Program-made: the position numbers and the translations under genes | Source: Entoloma clypeatum | Lineage: Eukaryota; Basidiomycota; Agaricomycetes; Agaricales; Entolomataceae | Direction of reading: 5' to 3' | Assembly: GCA_963565915.1 (NCBI GenBank) | Contig: OY751491.1 | Coordinates: forward strand, 186,001 to 250,000 | DNA length: 64,000 nucleotides | Shown: one piece after another, positions 10,540-21,673 of the stretch | Layout of the letters: each line of letters begins with the position of its first letter | Numbering within the stretch: the stretch's first letter is position 1 | Notes under the pieces: model-generated | Told to the model about the DNA's origin: nothing | What the model saw: the letters and a program-made list of their open reading frames with translations, nothing else | Databases searched by the model: none

Positions 10540-11633
10540 TCACAACTAAAGTGACCCGTTTTGTTACATTGGAAGCATGCATTGGCATTCTTGCCTTTGA
10601 CGCGTGAAGTATCAATGTCCATTGCATTGGGGTCCCTTGTCAGCGGAGCGGATGCGGATGCGAGCGGAGCTGTATGCGGAGTGAATGGAATGTAGGGGCG
10701 AGAGAATACTGAGGTGCCAGGTACTCTTGGTCCGACAACATTGCGGAAGGCGGAGGTACAGGTCGGAGCAGTGGCTTTGAAGGCTTTGTTGGCAATCCTA
10801 TTGTCGTCATTGACTCGTGCTGCAGAGTACCACTCATCGGGGTTGTCATCCGCAGGTCATCCGTGGGTCAGGGTGGCAATCTCGTTCTGAATGTCGGAAC
10901 GGAGACCATGGCAGAATTTGAGTACGATGTTGGTATCCTCCTGATAGCCCGCTTTGTCAATGTAGTCTTTGAACTCATCAATATAGGTCTCGACATCCCG
11001 TTGATCTTGATAATAGGATTCTCCTTCGAGGATCAGTCTCGCGTCCTGTTCCTCATTCTTCAGAGTGAACTCTGCTGTAAAGACTGCGCGGAAGTCCACC
11101 CAAGTCCGATAAGGCGGAGCACCAGTCCTCCGCTCCTGTCGGATAATGCGATCCGCAAAGCGTGCTGCACGTCCACTCTTCATGAAAGATAAAGCCCAAT
11201 AAATTTTAGCATGGTCGTCTGCGAACTGTTCCGGAGCCAGCCCCATAAACAATTCACAGGAATTTAGAAAGGTCCAGCCATTTGCGCGCGATCCATCGAA
11301 GTCCGACGGATTGGCAGGTTTTGCTCAACGCACGCCCGGATTGGCCGGAGCGAGCGGAGCGGGTATAATAGCAGGTGCGGGGATAGGTGGCGGAGCTGGG
11401 GCAGGAATTGCGTTGAAGGTGAGGAGGAGTTGGTCAAGTTGAGTCGAGATATCAGCGAGAGTTTGACGTTGTTCCTGGAACTCGTGCTCGAGCTGTTCAA
11501 GGCGATTGGGGTTGTCCATTACTATGCGCGGAGCAGAATCACCAGTTACGGAGAGGTAGTTAGAAGAACTGGAAGGGGTGTGAGATGTATCGGAGTCGGA
11601 CGCGGACGAAGCTGCTCCGAAGCACGGAATCAT
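10374..11633 (-). pseudogene. gag: Gypsy-1 gag with CCHC zinc knuckle
   Basis: One frame runs from ATG at 11633 to TGA at 10374. The start region has a short coiled-coil-like stretch (RLEQLEHEFQEQRQTL), then a Pro/Ala linker, the capsid-type helical domain (WALSFMKSGRAARFAD ... YIDEFKDYIDKAGY), and a nucleocapsid zinc knuckle CFQCNKTGHFSCEC near 10575. Two internal stops, at 11325 and 10857, are both TGA. Pol lies in the -1 frame relative to gag and overlaps its last 55 codons; a run of five T lies in the overlap near 10391, so -1 frameshifting is possible but the site is not a textbook slippery heptamer. Confidence 0.9.
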
Positions 11634-11680
11634 GACAACGATGCAATCGGACCCGGTCCAATTAGAAGAGAACTTTCTAC

Positions 11681-12104
11681 TGTAAGGGCGACCTTACGAT
11701 CCAAGACTCAAACTCAGATACTTGCAAGGGAGATCCAAAGTTTAGATTGAGCAGTCTAATAAGTAATACAACACATACCTTGCAAGGGAGATCCAAAGAG
11801 AAAGTTCTAAGGATTCCCCTGCAAGCTAGCTGCGATAAATGATATGAAATAAGAGATAAAACGAGACGCATGAATGATGAGCAATGATCGGGAGTAGCGA
11901 TGAAGGATGAATGGAAACAAGATGAATGATAGTACCTGCGATCCGACGTGCGGAGTAGCGGATGGGGGCGGAGTCGTCGGATGCGGAGAGGCGGATAAGA
12001 TGTCGGAGACAGCAGATACGATCAGAGGACGTCGGAGATGGTGGAATAGAAAGGAAAGGAAGAAAGTGAAGGAAAAGTGAAAAGTGAAAGTGGTTGCCCT
12101 TACA
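11681..12104 (-). repeat. 5' LTR of Gypsy-1 (424 bp)
   Basis: Same termini as the 3' LTR, about 99% identical outside one 10-bp gap. Followed by target duplication GCAGG at 12105-12109. Transcription of the element would run leftward from here. Confidence 0.95.
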
Positions 12105-12408
12105 GCAGGCCTGTCAGGGGGCTAGAGGGTGTCTCACTAACCTTGCTTTTCAAGTGAATGCACCATTCAATGCCCAAACAATTGCCCAAAGTAGTGGGAA
12201 AACATGGAGTAGATGAAATGTCTTGGCGGAAGGGGGATTGAGCGACAGGGCTTGGGGAGCGGGGAGGTGTTCCAAGTGTGAGGGGCTGCAAGTGCACAAA
12301 TGGTGAACAATGTGTTGAAACTTTTCCATCACATAGATTAGATTATATCACGTGACCTTAGACATATTCAATTACATACTTATTTGGTTGGTACAAACAG
12401 TAGTACAG

Positions 12409-12527
12409 TATATAAGACCAGGAAACTGTCAATATCAACAAGTTGTCTCTTGACTCTTAACCAGCTCCATCGCTCTTACCAGCCTCAACTGCTCTCAACA
12501 GCCTCACCCTTTCCAATCCAAGTAAGT
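12409..12527 (+). promoter_or_regulatory. Possible Pol II promoter and first-exon remnant
   Basis: TATATAAG at 12409-12416 is followed about 105 bases later by a strong splice-donor match (AAGTAAGT near 12521). The intervening CT-rich leader resembles a fungal 5' UTR. No coding exon follows, so this may be a promoter left behind by rearrangement, or an LTR relic. Confidence 0.3.
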
Positions 12528-12675
12528 GACTAGAACGGTTAAGTAGAGTATTTCCACTGTAGCTGTGTTGCTCAGTACATCTGTGGCTAGCGCCCAGGTG
12601 GAACTTCAACACAATGCTCCATGGAGCTTGCTGCATTACCCATAGGAAAGTACTAAAGCACAAGGTTGACTCTGA

Positions 12676-12979
12676 GAGGCCAGGAACAGAGAGATTGGCG
12701 AAGAAACACACCAAATTCTGGCAGACTGATCAACAGTGAACAGAACACAATTTCGTGCTGCACTAATGATGGTGTTGGCATGGGATCATGTTTTTCACTT
12801 TGGTCTGGATAAGAAGGCATCAAGACTAAGGCCAGAAGCGGAGAGACCGGTGAAAAAATGCACCAAATTCAGGCAGATTTGTCAATAGTGACCCAAAGCC
12901 AATTTTGTGCTGCGCTGACGACGCCGTTTGCCGTGATCACATCTTCACTTTAGTCTGGATAGAAAGGCATCAAGGCCCA
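12676..12979 (+). repeat. 152-bp tandem duplication, two units
   Basis: CACCAAATTC recurs at 12709 and 12861, and both units continue with GGCAGA, AATTT(C/T)GTGCTGC, and GGTCTGGATA...AGGCATCAAG blocks in the same order. About 75-80% identical. Confidence 0.7.
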
Positions 12980-13088
12980 CTCCAGAAACAGGGGAAAGAA
13001 AAGCATGAACATAATTATTCATTATCTTGCCTTCTCAATGGTATTCACAAGGTGTTTGGATGAATCTTGAGGTGAATGGAAGTTGGTG

Positions 13089-13391
13089 TTGGAAGAGCAT
13101 GCCCAACGACCCCAACTGATGACCAATGGCCTCCCTTCGTGCCTAACAGCCCCCACTCACGCCCAACAGCCCACTCTCACGTCCAACGACCCCTACTGGT
13201 GTCCAACGGCCTCCTTTCGCCCCCAATGGCGTCCCTCACCCGTCTCTCATGCCCGAAAGCCATCTTTCATGCCCAACTGCCTCAACTCATGCCCTTAAAC
13301 CAGTGGTATGTCTGAATCTCATTAACTCAAACCAGTTGGTTTGGTCTGGTTAGTGGTTAATTTTGTTTTTTAAACTGGACTTTGAACACTA
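13089..13391 (+). repeat. GCCCAACGGCC minisatellite and hAT-like right end
   Basis: 13089-13295 is an array of roughly 20-30-base units containing GCCCAAC(G/T)GCC. It is followed by a GGTTTGGTCTGG subterminal zone and the right terminus ACTTTGAACACTA (ends 13391). This is the right part of the minisatellite-bearing hAT-like family; the left end was not found. Confidence 0.65.
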
Positions 13392-14309
13392 CTAGTGAGG
13401 AGGATGAGGTGGAAGTGTCCAGTCTTGGCACCATTCGTAGGATTTGGGCAACCATTGGTACTTAGATTGTGGTCTAAAGTTGCGCTCAAGCCAGTTGCAA
13501 AAGACTGTATGGGGAAAGAGTAATGGGACTAATTGTATAGAGAGAAAAGAAATGATGCCATGCTGTGAGCACTATGCAGTCTAGATAAGAATGGGAACAT
13601 ACATGTGAGGACTGGTGATGGGACGGAACTCTACCATGGCTGCAGGTATATGGCGAGTGGGAGAACAGAGAGAAAGGGAGAGACTTGAAGCCAATGGTTT
13701 TGAGGTTGAAGAAATCAGCAATATCCCATTGCGTGAAATACCTTTTTTTGGGGATGTAAAGTAGTTACTATCTTCTTTTCTTTTTACTACTTAACCCCCA
13801 TCTCCCAATGATTCGAGGTCAAATGGACTAAATGGTTTTTATCCATTGTGACTTCGTTCTAACAAGCGGCCATGGCTGGATGTAAGTTTTTGTGGCTGAA
13901 GCTCATCACAGGACATGATTATTGTGATGTGCACTGAAATCGTAAAATGAGATGAGGGTACATTTCTTTGATGAATTTCATAGTGAGAATTGCTTGGGAG
14001 AGCTCATAACATGTCTAAAGAGAATCACAACATAGCGGCTTTATTCTGTGCTTTATTGGCATTTAGTTGACGATAAATTAAATTAAACGGAAAGGGATGC
14101 ATAGCAGATACTTTGAATGAAATCGGTACAAGTGACAAGGTCTAGTTAGTGTGTGCCTTTTTTTTGGATGGAGAGCTTGGCAGACACCCAGTGATGAGAA
14201 AAGCGACATTATCTGGGGTCTTGTCATCAGAGCGCAACCCCATATCCACTAAATGATAGTTGGAATGTTATATATAAAAGGGTGGATGTGTTGGGGTTGC
14301 TCACCTTCA
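13392..14309. other. No gene seen
   Basis: No long conserved frame or repeat is recognised. A TATATATAAAAG box occurs near 14269 without a following coding exon. Confidence 0.4.
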
Positions 14310-14766
14310 GAGATGATATCAACCGCCTGGACAGTACAACACTGCTGACACTGATGAGTCTTTCTAGAGAAAATATATATTAGGAAAGAGGAATCCTCTT
14401 TCTCTTTTGGTTTATCATCAAAAAAGACACAAAGTGTTATATATAGAAAAGTTCAAGAAACATATAATGTGCTTTTTAAGTATTTCTTTTAGTAAAACTT
14501 TTCATTTTTCCAAGGATTTTTTCCAAAGATAAACTTATTCCATTGTTCAAACAATGGATTTGGGTTTTTCTCAAGAGATAAACAAAAGGTTTTTTGTCCA
14601 AAAATATTTGGAAAAGACATTACATGTTTCTTAAAAATTTCCATGTAATATACTTGGTATCTTTCTTAAAGATACATCCAAGAGAAAGAGGATTTCTCTT
14701 TTATAATAGATTTTTCCTCCAGAGAAACTTATTAGTGTCAGGAGTGCAAGTGTCCGGAGGTTGCCA
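14310..14766. repeat. Inverted-repeat element, about 457 bp
   Basis: The left side (CAACCGCCTGGACAGT onward) matches the reverse complement of the right side (CAACCTCCGGACACTT) for about 95 imperfect bases, passing through GACACTGATGAGT and a GAGGAATCCTCTTTC hairpin. No matching target duplication was found, so the outer borders are approximate. It lies at the 3' end of JmjC-like copy A and may supply its last codons. Confidence 0.5.
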
Positions 14767-17700
14767 TGAAAATGTGGTTGGATGTCGGATGTCAACTATT
14801 TCCCACTCCTCACAGAATTGAGGGATTTCCGTAAAGTGTGTCCAGATGAGCTCCTCAACACAGTGCGTGATGGCGGTCTTGGCAAATGAGCAGGCCTTTT
14901 TGCCCTCAGCATATTTCTTGGCAGAACACATGGCTTTCATTTGGTATGTGAGGTATTGCCAGTAGAGTTGCTTGAGCATAATGTGAGGGGGGTTTTCCAA
15001 GGAATACCGGGCAAGTATTTACTCAACTAGCTGGCATGACTTTTTGCGTGAGTCTAAGATCACAACTCGCTCATGGTGTTGGAGAGGGAATTCCTCATAT
15101 GTTCCAGTATGGATGACGTTGGATAGCTTGATGTTACGGACTCTACGGTATGAGGACCACATTATATCTTTTACCTATCATCCCAACTAATGTCTACTTT
15201 TGCAACCTTTGATTCCCAGTCTGACTCACATTGCTCTGCACCTTTCCACTTCCTGCATACTCTGCCCGAACCTTGGAACAGTTTGTTAAGCATAACACTC
15301 AATGATATTCAAGAGAGAAAAGACGTTGAATATGCCTGCAACTGTATAGACATTGGGGACATGGGAATCTTGAGTTTGGTCTGTGTTGGAAAGCTGAGTG
15401 CAATAGAGCAGTACAGTATCAGAATGTGGCTTACAGTGGCTAGGCTCCATTATAGACTGGCTCCGGAGTTCCATTATGTCTCTCATCAATGTGAGGGCGT
15501 CACTCATATGTTGGGTGTTGGTGACAAGGGTGCTCATTGCAAAGGTCATCAAGAAGCCGAGGCACGTTTGTGGGATGTTAGATGTCAATATGAAATGCCT
15601 GCCATGGCATATCGTGCCTTTTGGGGTCAAGACTGCATGAGTGGTGAAAGGCTGCATATATCTAACAGAGTAATTAGAGGCAGTACAGATGGTCAAGATG
15701 AAAGTTGTTGGCTCACAGGCGTGTGCCCTCTTGCAATAGCACAGCTTCAATCTTCATGTGTTCCAGTGCTTTCAATTGTTTCTTGTCACTGTTGTGAAAG
15801 TTAATTAAAGAGGGTCTGGAAGTCGAGGATATTGGTGGCATCCAAAGAGTCGGGACTCGGCAGGAGCAGCAAGTATCCACCATTTGGACCCATTCTGGGA
15901 GACACATTTGACATATGTGCCCAGTCCATCTGCGTCGATGTGGAAGCTTGTAGCGCCCCCTGAGTGGCAGCGAGTGCCCAACATGTCGCTGATTGAGGAA
16001 AGCAGCGATTTCTGGAGGGGTCTGTATCTCTTCTTGACTTTTTTGTAAAAGACGCGTAGACATCAGATGCGAGTTCAATTGGCAGCATCGAGCTGGACAT
16101 GGGATTGGGGAGGTCCAGGGCATTCAGAGTTTTGCCTTGTGGGGAGTTGTGGGCTCTGGCGAGATCATTGAGCGTGCCCTCGAAGAGTCTATGGTTTTCA
16201 TTGCCCTCAATGGGGCGTGACATATCTGTGGGGTGGCTAGTCAGATATATGTTTTGCAAAACTGATAAGCTTGCCTTGGGTAGTGGAGATGCGAGTAGGG
16301 AGCTTGCCAGTTAGAGCTTGCAGACCTGCCAAATCAAAGGGGTGCGTCTTGACTGCAGTGACGATGATGCGTTTTGCGAAAAAATCTCTAGAATTTTGGC
16401 AGTGGTGTACTGGTAGAATTCCTGTTTGTGCATGACATGGATCATCGAGGACTGGGGGTTAGCGATATGTAGTGGTAAACCGGTATGGTGAAATTGAGCC
16501 TTGACGAGGCAGTGGAGGTGCTCAAACATGTCTAAAGTTTTTGGAAACTATAGGGCAGTTCAATTGGTTAGACAGGTACGTGTTGACGTGCTGATGCTTT
16601 ACATGGAAGATTGGCATATAAAGAAGCCGCCCCGTTGTTGGTCCATAGAGCATGCAAGGTGTGCCAACAACATGAGGTACATATGTTGAATATCCTTTGA
16701 TAGTGGGCATGGGATCATTGAGCTAGAATTTTAAATGGAATGAGTAAACAATAAAGCAAAGTTTGTTTAAATTACTGGATACCTGAACAGACTCAAATGA
16801 GATGATCTCATCTAATTTTTTGCCAGAAACTCGCAAATTTTGGCTGCCATGGTAGGGACATGTGATACTTGCACTGCGACAATGTTTATGTCTGGTTGGC
16901 ATGGGTACATCTTCCTGTTGCTGGTTTTCATCATCGTCTTCTTGTTCTAGGTCTTCTGGTTGTTCTGGGTCCTCCTCTTCATCTTCTGGTTCTGGTTCTG
17001 GTTCTTCGTCGTCATGCTCTGGCCCTTCGTCAGGATCTTCTGAGTCTCGGTGGTCTCACTCTTGCTCTTCCTCGCCGTCTTCTGCTTCTGGGTCTTCCTC
17101 ATCTTGTCCTTATGGGTTCAATGGGGGTTAGAGGAGAGGGGCTCCTAGGAGGACTTCTAGGCACAGAAGTGGATCGCAGTGGCATTGTTTGCATGTGAAT
17201 ATCTTGGTCTGGTTGCAGTTGGTCAGGGGGGTTGAGAGGGTGGAACCATCACGGCTGTACTGACATGTCGCTTGCTTGAACTAGAATTTCTCATATTTTG
17301 CGGACCCAAGAGAGGTCTTCTGGATCCGCTAGTGTTCCAAGGGCAAGCTTGATGATGATTTGAATGATTATCCATTCAAACCGGCATAGAGGTATAGGGC
17401 GCCTGGATGATTGGGATTGCCAAGCCTTGCGAAGATATATAAGATGGTCAGAAAAGACAGGAGTCTTCAAGAGGCTTTACCTGTATTAGGAAGTCCCTGG
17501 TGATATAGGTTGTGCGATGGATAGGCAAGGGTGAAAAAAGGATACTGGGGGAGACCGTGGCAGAAAAGGTGAGGGGTAGACGAAGGGTACCTGTTCCAGT
17601 TCTCGAAGGTCCTATAAAGTGTTGCAGTATAATATAGTTTCTGTTTGAATTCTTCTATCGATTCGGTCAACCCCTATTAACGATGATTCATGAGAACAAG

Positions 17701-17902
17701 CTGTGAATAAATTTAATGGAAACCTACTTTGACATGGGGTAGGTAGGAAACAGGCATGGGGTTGGGTCGCAGTATTATACCTGTGAAGCATGATATATTG
17801 GAGAAAAAAGTGGTGTTGGACTTGGGATGCATAGTTGTTGTGGTTGATGAGAGAGATGGTCAAGATCACATGATCAAGCCCTCCCACTCCACTGCAGTGC
17901 AT
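14767..17902 (-). pseudogene. JmjC-like (cupin) protein, copy A, decayed
   Basis: The diagnostic part reads FHIDADGLGTYVKCVSQ then KWWILAAPA near 15980-15880: an H-x-D metal pair inside the cupin fold. After a 55-nt GT-AG intron (15662-15716) comes YMQPFTTHAVLTP with the second metal-binding His, then CHGRHFILTSNIPQTCLGFL. JmjC proteins are Fe(II)/2-oxoglutarate dioxygenases, many acting on histones; the substrate here is unknown. Upstream is GKTLNALDLPNP and, near 16990-17060, a long Glu/Asp-rich linker. Several frameshifts disrupt the gene, and a solo LTR sits in its 3' part. A hAT-like element is inserted upstream at 17978. The split copy at 34.4-40.8 kb has the same domain order and the same intron. 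Confidence 0.65.
15132..15297 (-). repeat. Solo Gypsy LTR, internally deleted
   Basis: Begins TGTTACGGACTCTACGG and ends GTTTGTTAAGCATAACA, matching both ends of the LTR at 59630-60031 in the opposite orientation, with two large internal deletions. Flanks CTTGA and CTCAA are a plausible decayed 5-bp duplication. It interrupts JmjC-like copy A. Confidence 0.8.
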
Positions 17903-18162
17903 GGCAACAGATCAATGAGCGCCGCCATGAGGATGCATTGTCGACGGACGAATGAGTGCACTACTCATCATCCCAACTAGTGTTTGAGGGTTTGGTTTGG
18001 TTCGGTTTTTTGCCCCCAAAATGGGTGGACCGAGACCGGACCAGTCTTTCATGGTCTCAGCATGTCATTTTTCTTGGACTGGACCGGTCCAAACTGGTCG
18101 AGACCAGTCGTAACTACACTAATACACTAATAATGTAAAAACATGTGTTGAGCGCAAGACAA

Positions 18163-18520
18163 CACTGTTGGACGCGAGTGAGGGGGCCGTTGGGCATGAG
18201 TCGAGGCCGTGGGGCGTGAGTGAGGGGCCGTTGGTCGTGAGAGGAGACCGCTGGACATGAGAGTGGTCCGTTGTGCATGAGTGAGGAACGTTGGGCGCGA
18301 GAAGGTGCTGTTGGGCATTAGAGAGGGCCGTTGTGCACGAGGGGCAGCCGTTGCACACACAAGGGGGACCTTGAGTGTTAGAGGGGGCCATTGGGCATCA
18401 TGGGCAGCCGTTCAGCACGGAGGGAGGGCGCTGGGCGTTAAAGGGCGCTGTTGGGCACAAGAGGGGGGTGTTGGGCATGAAGGGAGGCCGTTGGGCAGCG
18501 GTAGTGGCCATTGGGTGGAA
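18163..18520 (-). repeat. GCCCAACGGCC minisatellite array
   Basis: About 14-16 units of 20-30 bases, each with a form of GGCCGTTGGGC on the plus strand. Flanked on the right by the conserved module containing GGCGATTGCCAAAAG. Confidence 0.8.
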
Positions 18521-19570
18521 GTGGAGCCAGGTGGAGTGGAGGTGGGGGGATAAAAGAAGTGTGGGAACGTTTCATTGGCTGTCTGTTGAATTATGGTTCG
18601 AGTTTTGGCGATTGCCAAAAGTGCTTGGCAGTCGATGCCGAGCGATGAGCATTGATGAAATATAAGGCCTCAATGCCCAAACCATGGCATCACAGGCCTC
18701 AAGACAGCTTTGAACTTATGGATAGAGGTATATAGAGTCATAAAAAGTATATATATAGTTGGGAACTCAAGCTATGTATACTAGAGAATCTGTATTCTAA
18801 AATGATGCATCAAAACACACTGTAGATCGTGATGAACAGGGCATCATCATGGGTTTTCTCAAACACAAAAACAACCTTTTCTTACTTTATTCCTTCCAGA
18901 ACCACTGTAGTCTATATGTACTGTATATATACCATTGTAACATTGTACGTAAATCTACTCAGACCATTCAAATGAAGCCCAAGGACTTAATAAAGTGAAT
19001 AGAAGCAAAATAGGTCAAAAATTTGACCAAAAATTTTTGTTTCAGCTCTGAATTCTCCTCATTCAGGGGACCTCACAGCACAACTGTTTTTCAAATTTGG
19101 TGCATTCATATGGAGATATAACACTTTTACTGAAATATGCACATTTCATCATTTCTATCTTATCTAGAGATCTAAAAATTATACAAGGTGTTTCAGAAGG
19201 TGAATACACATATATTGATGAGTTCTATCATGTTAAACTATTATTAGATCATGAGGAAGGCACCGCGTGCGCCTGCGCGATGCATTTGCACATTGTTTAC
19301 TGTTGTTTGGTGTAAAGCATTGCATCGCTATATGCTCAAATCCGTGGCAAAAATTCATAAAATAAATACATATTTATTGACATATAATACTCTGGTACAT
19401 AATTGATATAGTCTGTAAGCTTACTTTCTCCTGTGTAGCCATATTAAGGAGAAATGCGATGTTTTTTGAGTTTGTTTACATATATTTGACACATTTGATG
19501 CACGTGTGTCGCGCATCATCCAATGTCAAATCGACGCATCCACCCATTGCTCGCTCCGCAATGAGAGGCA
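18521..19570. other. Central module of the hAT-like element
   Basis: 18521-18960 is the inverted counterpart of 56930-57345, sharing the GCGATTGCCAAAAG block, the GATGCATCA block and a TATATAT-rich stretch. 18961-19570 has no gene that I recognise. Confidence 0.55.
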
Positions 19571-19660
19571 CACAGATATAACAAAAATAACACAGTAATA
19601 ATAGTACAGATACAACAAAAATAGCACTGTAAACACAGATACAAAAAAATAACACTGTAA
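19571..19660 (+). repeat. Short tandem repeat, three units of 26-34 bp
   Basis: Units of the form CAGATAnAACAAAAATA followed by (A/G)CAC(A/T)GTAA. The second unit contains the empty insertion site of the foldback MITE seen at 2974-3364. Confidence 0.65.
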
Positions 19661-20261
19661 TAATATGTTTTAGCTATGTTTTCACCATGTTTCACTCAAT
19701 TCTTAACCTTTGTGACTCTGAGCAAGAGTTTATATACAAGCTAGAAATGTATTCCACTCAGTTGTAGCTTCAAAACAAGCCTTAGACCAATGAAATTGGA
19801 CTATAAATATCTAGAATATTATGCAGATTACTGAAAAATCTCCAAAAAGTGTAGAATATTAAGGGGGGGGGGGGTTGGAGGTGTATCCCAAAGGGCAAAA
19901 AGAAAAATCTAGACTGAACTGCAGTCTAAATTTTCTAAAACATATAGACCTAGACCGTGGTTCAGTCCAATGTGGTCTATTTTTCAGTTCAGTTCAGTCT
20001 GGTTCAGGTCTATGTAGACTGAACCTTTGAACACTAGATGTAGTGTTTCAAGATCCAGTTTACCTTCGTTGATTTCAGACCGAGACCAGACCGCCAGTCT
20101 TGGTTTTTAAGGTTTTGGATCACGGCTGGTCTTTGGTTCACTCAAAACTTTAGAATTTGAAAGACCAGCCAAAGACCAGTTTGGATCAGTTTAAACCGGT
20201 ATTTTCCACAGAACAATCCGAGGAACGGAAATCAAGATCACGAAACGGAAAAGTGCAAATT

Positions 20262-20346
20262 TTGTGCCATTTGCAAGAATTGAACTCACAACCTCTATAG
20301 TACAGAACATTATTTCAGTCCTCTATTTAACCAACTGAGCCACCAG
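20262..20346 (-). other. tRNA-derived segment with A- and B-box-like motifs
   Basis: On the minus strand TGGCTCAGTTGG resembles the Pol III A box and D arm, and GGTTGTGAGTTCAATTC about 45 bases later resembles the B box and T arm. A wobble-containing anticodon-type stem (AGGAC/GTTCT) lies between. The acceptor arms do not pair, so it is not a functional tRNA; a tRNA-derived SINE head captured in the hAT-like element is more likely. Confidence 0.45.
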
Positions 20347-20835
20347 TCCATTATATCTGGTGCATCACACTCATTCTACATCACAACTTTCCCACTTCCC
20401 AAATAGGCACACCTAAAAAAAACACAAAAGGTGTGTGTGCGTGCTAGTACAAATGTTGTGCAAAGGAGGAAGCTAGAAAATGTTGTTTTTTGTGTTTGAA
20501 AACACCATGCCACACTGTTCATCATGATTTACATTGTGTTTTGATGCATCAATTTGGAGCACCAACTTTCTACCATCCATAGCTCATGTATATAACTCTA
20601 TATATTCTTCCTATGAGTTTCTAGATATGTCTACATAAGGTAAGAATTGTCTTTGTGGGTTTTGGTGCGACGGTTTGGATATTGAGGGCATGATTTTCAA
20701 TGACGTGCATGGCTTGGCATTGATGCCAAGCATGCTCGGCAATTGCCAAAAGTCGAACCATAACTGCCAGCAAAACCTTCCCACCCTTTTTTAATCCCCC
20801 ACCACCATTCCACCCGGCCACCACATCCGCCCAAG

Positions 20836-21400
20836 GGCCACTCCTTGCGCATAACGGCCACCACTCATGCCCAACGGCCCTCTCTTCCACCCAACGGCCA
20901 CCTTTGATGCCCAATGGCATCCCTTTGCGCCCAACGGTCCCGACTCATGCCCAATGGCATCCCTTCACCCTCAACACATCAATCCATGCCCAATGCTGTC
21001 CTTTCGTCCCCAACGCCATCCCTTTGCTCCCAACGCTGTCGACCCATGCCCAACGGTCCCGACTTGTGCCCACCGCCATTGACCCACGCCATGCCTTCCC
21101 TTTGCCCTCAACGCCATCAACCCACGCACAACAGCTGCCTTTCACGCCCAACGGCTGCCTCATGTCCCCAACGGCCGCCCCTCTTGCCCAACCACCCCAA
21201 CTAGTGCCTCATGGGCCCTCTAATGCCCAATGGCTGCCTCGCGTCCTCAATGCCGTCGACTCACACCCAGCACCCTTCCTTGTCGTGTGCAACGGCCTCC
21301 CTTCGCGCCGTACGGCTCCGCGCACCTGCCACGACATGTGCCCAATGGCCCCCTTTCACACCCAACAGCATTGAGTCATGCCCCAGAGCACATGGGGCTG
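20836..21400 (+). repeat. GCCCAACGGCC minisatellite array
   Basis: About 25 units of 20-25 bases with GCCCAACG(G/C)C cores separated by CTC/CAC-rich spacers. Lies inside the nested hAT-like element and begins right after the conserved CTTTTTTAATCCCCCACC module. Confidence 0.8.
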
Positions 21401-21673
21401 GGCTGAGCCCACAGAGGACCAATTGAGGGAGTATGATGCACATGTGCAGCATCGGGCTGTGCGCGCGTGTGCTTAGTCTTATTATATATTGCTTTAAACC
21501 GGTTGAGACCAGTCCAGTCTCACTTCTTTGAGGTAAACAGAACCGATGCACCAGTCTTGCATCAGTCCGGTTCAGTTTTTTCAAGATCATGTGAACCGAA
21601 AAATCAGTCTCGGTCTCTAAATTTTGAGGGTCAAAAACCGGACCGAATCGAACCTTTAAACACTAACTAGATG

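Larger units (their letters stand above)
6046..12104 (-). mobile_element. Complete Ty3/Gypsy chromovirus-type retrotransposon (Gypsy-1)
   Basis: Two LTRs in direct orientation bracket gag and pol, and GCAGG is duplicated at both borders (6041-6045 and 12105-12109), so this is one full insertion of 6,059 bp. Coding order on the minus strand is gag, protease, RT, RNase H, integrase, chromodomain, the order of Ty3/Gypsy elements; the C-terminal chromodomain marks the chromovirus clade. The LTRs differ by only five substitutions and a 10-bp indel, yet the coding region has seven in-frame stops and one frameshift, so it cannot move by itself. Confidence 0.95.
20041..21665. mobile_element. Nested hAT-like element, 1,625 bp, perfect 8-bp TSD
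   Basis: Starts TAGTGTTTCAAGATCCAG and ends CGAACCTTTAAACACTA. ACTAGATG occurs on both sides (20033-20040, 21666-21673). Order inside: subterminal GACCAGTC-type words, a tRNA-like segment on the minus strand, an AT-rich region with a GATGCATCA block, the GGCAATTGCC module, a minisatellite array, and another subterminal zone with GGTTCAGTT. There is no transposase frame. It landed within 5 bases of another right terminus (20036). Confidence 0.87.

Noticed and set aside
16862..17131. Ser/Gly-rich plus-strand ORF
   Set aside because: Complement of the Glu/Asp-rich linker of JmjC-like copy A.
20262..20346. Functional tRNA gene
   Set aside because: A and B boxes are recognisable, but the acceptor arms do not pair and the anticodon loop is irregular.
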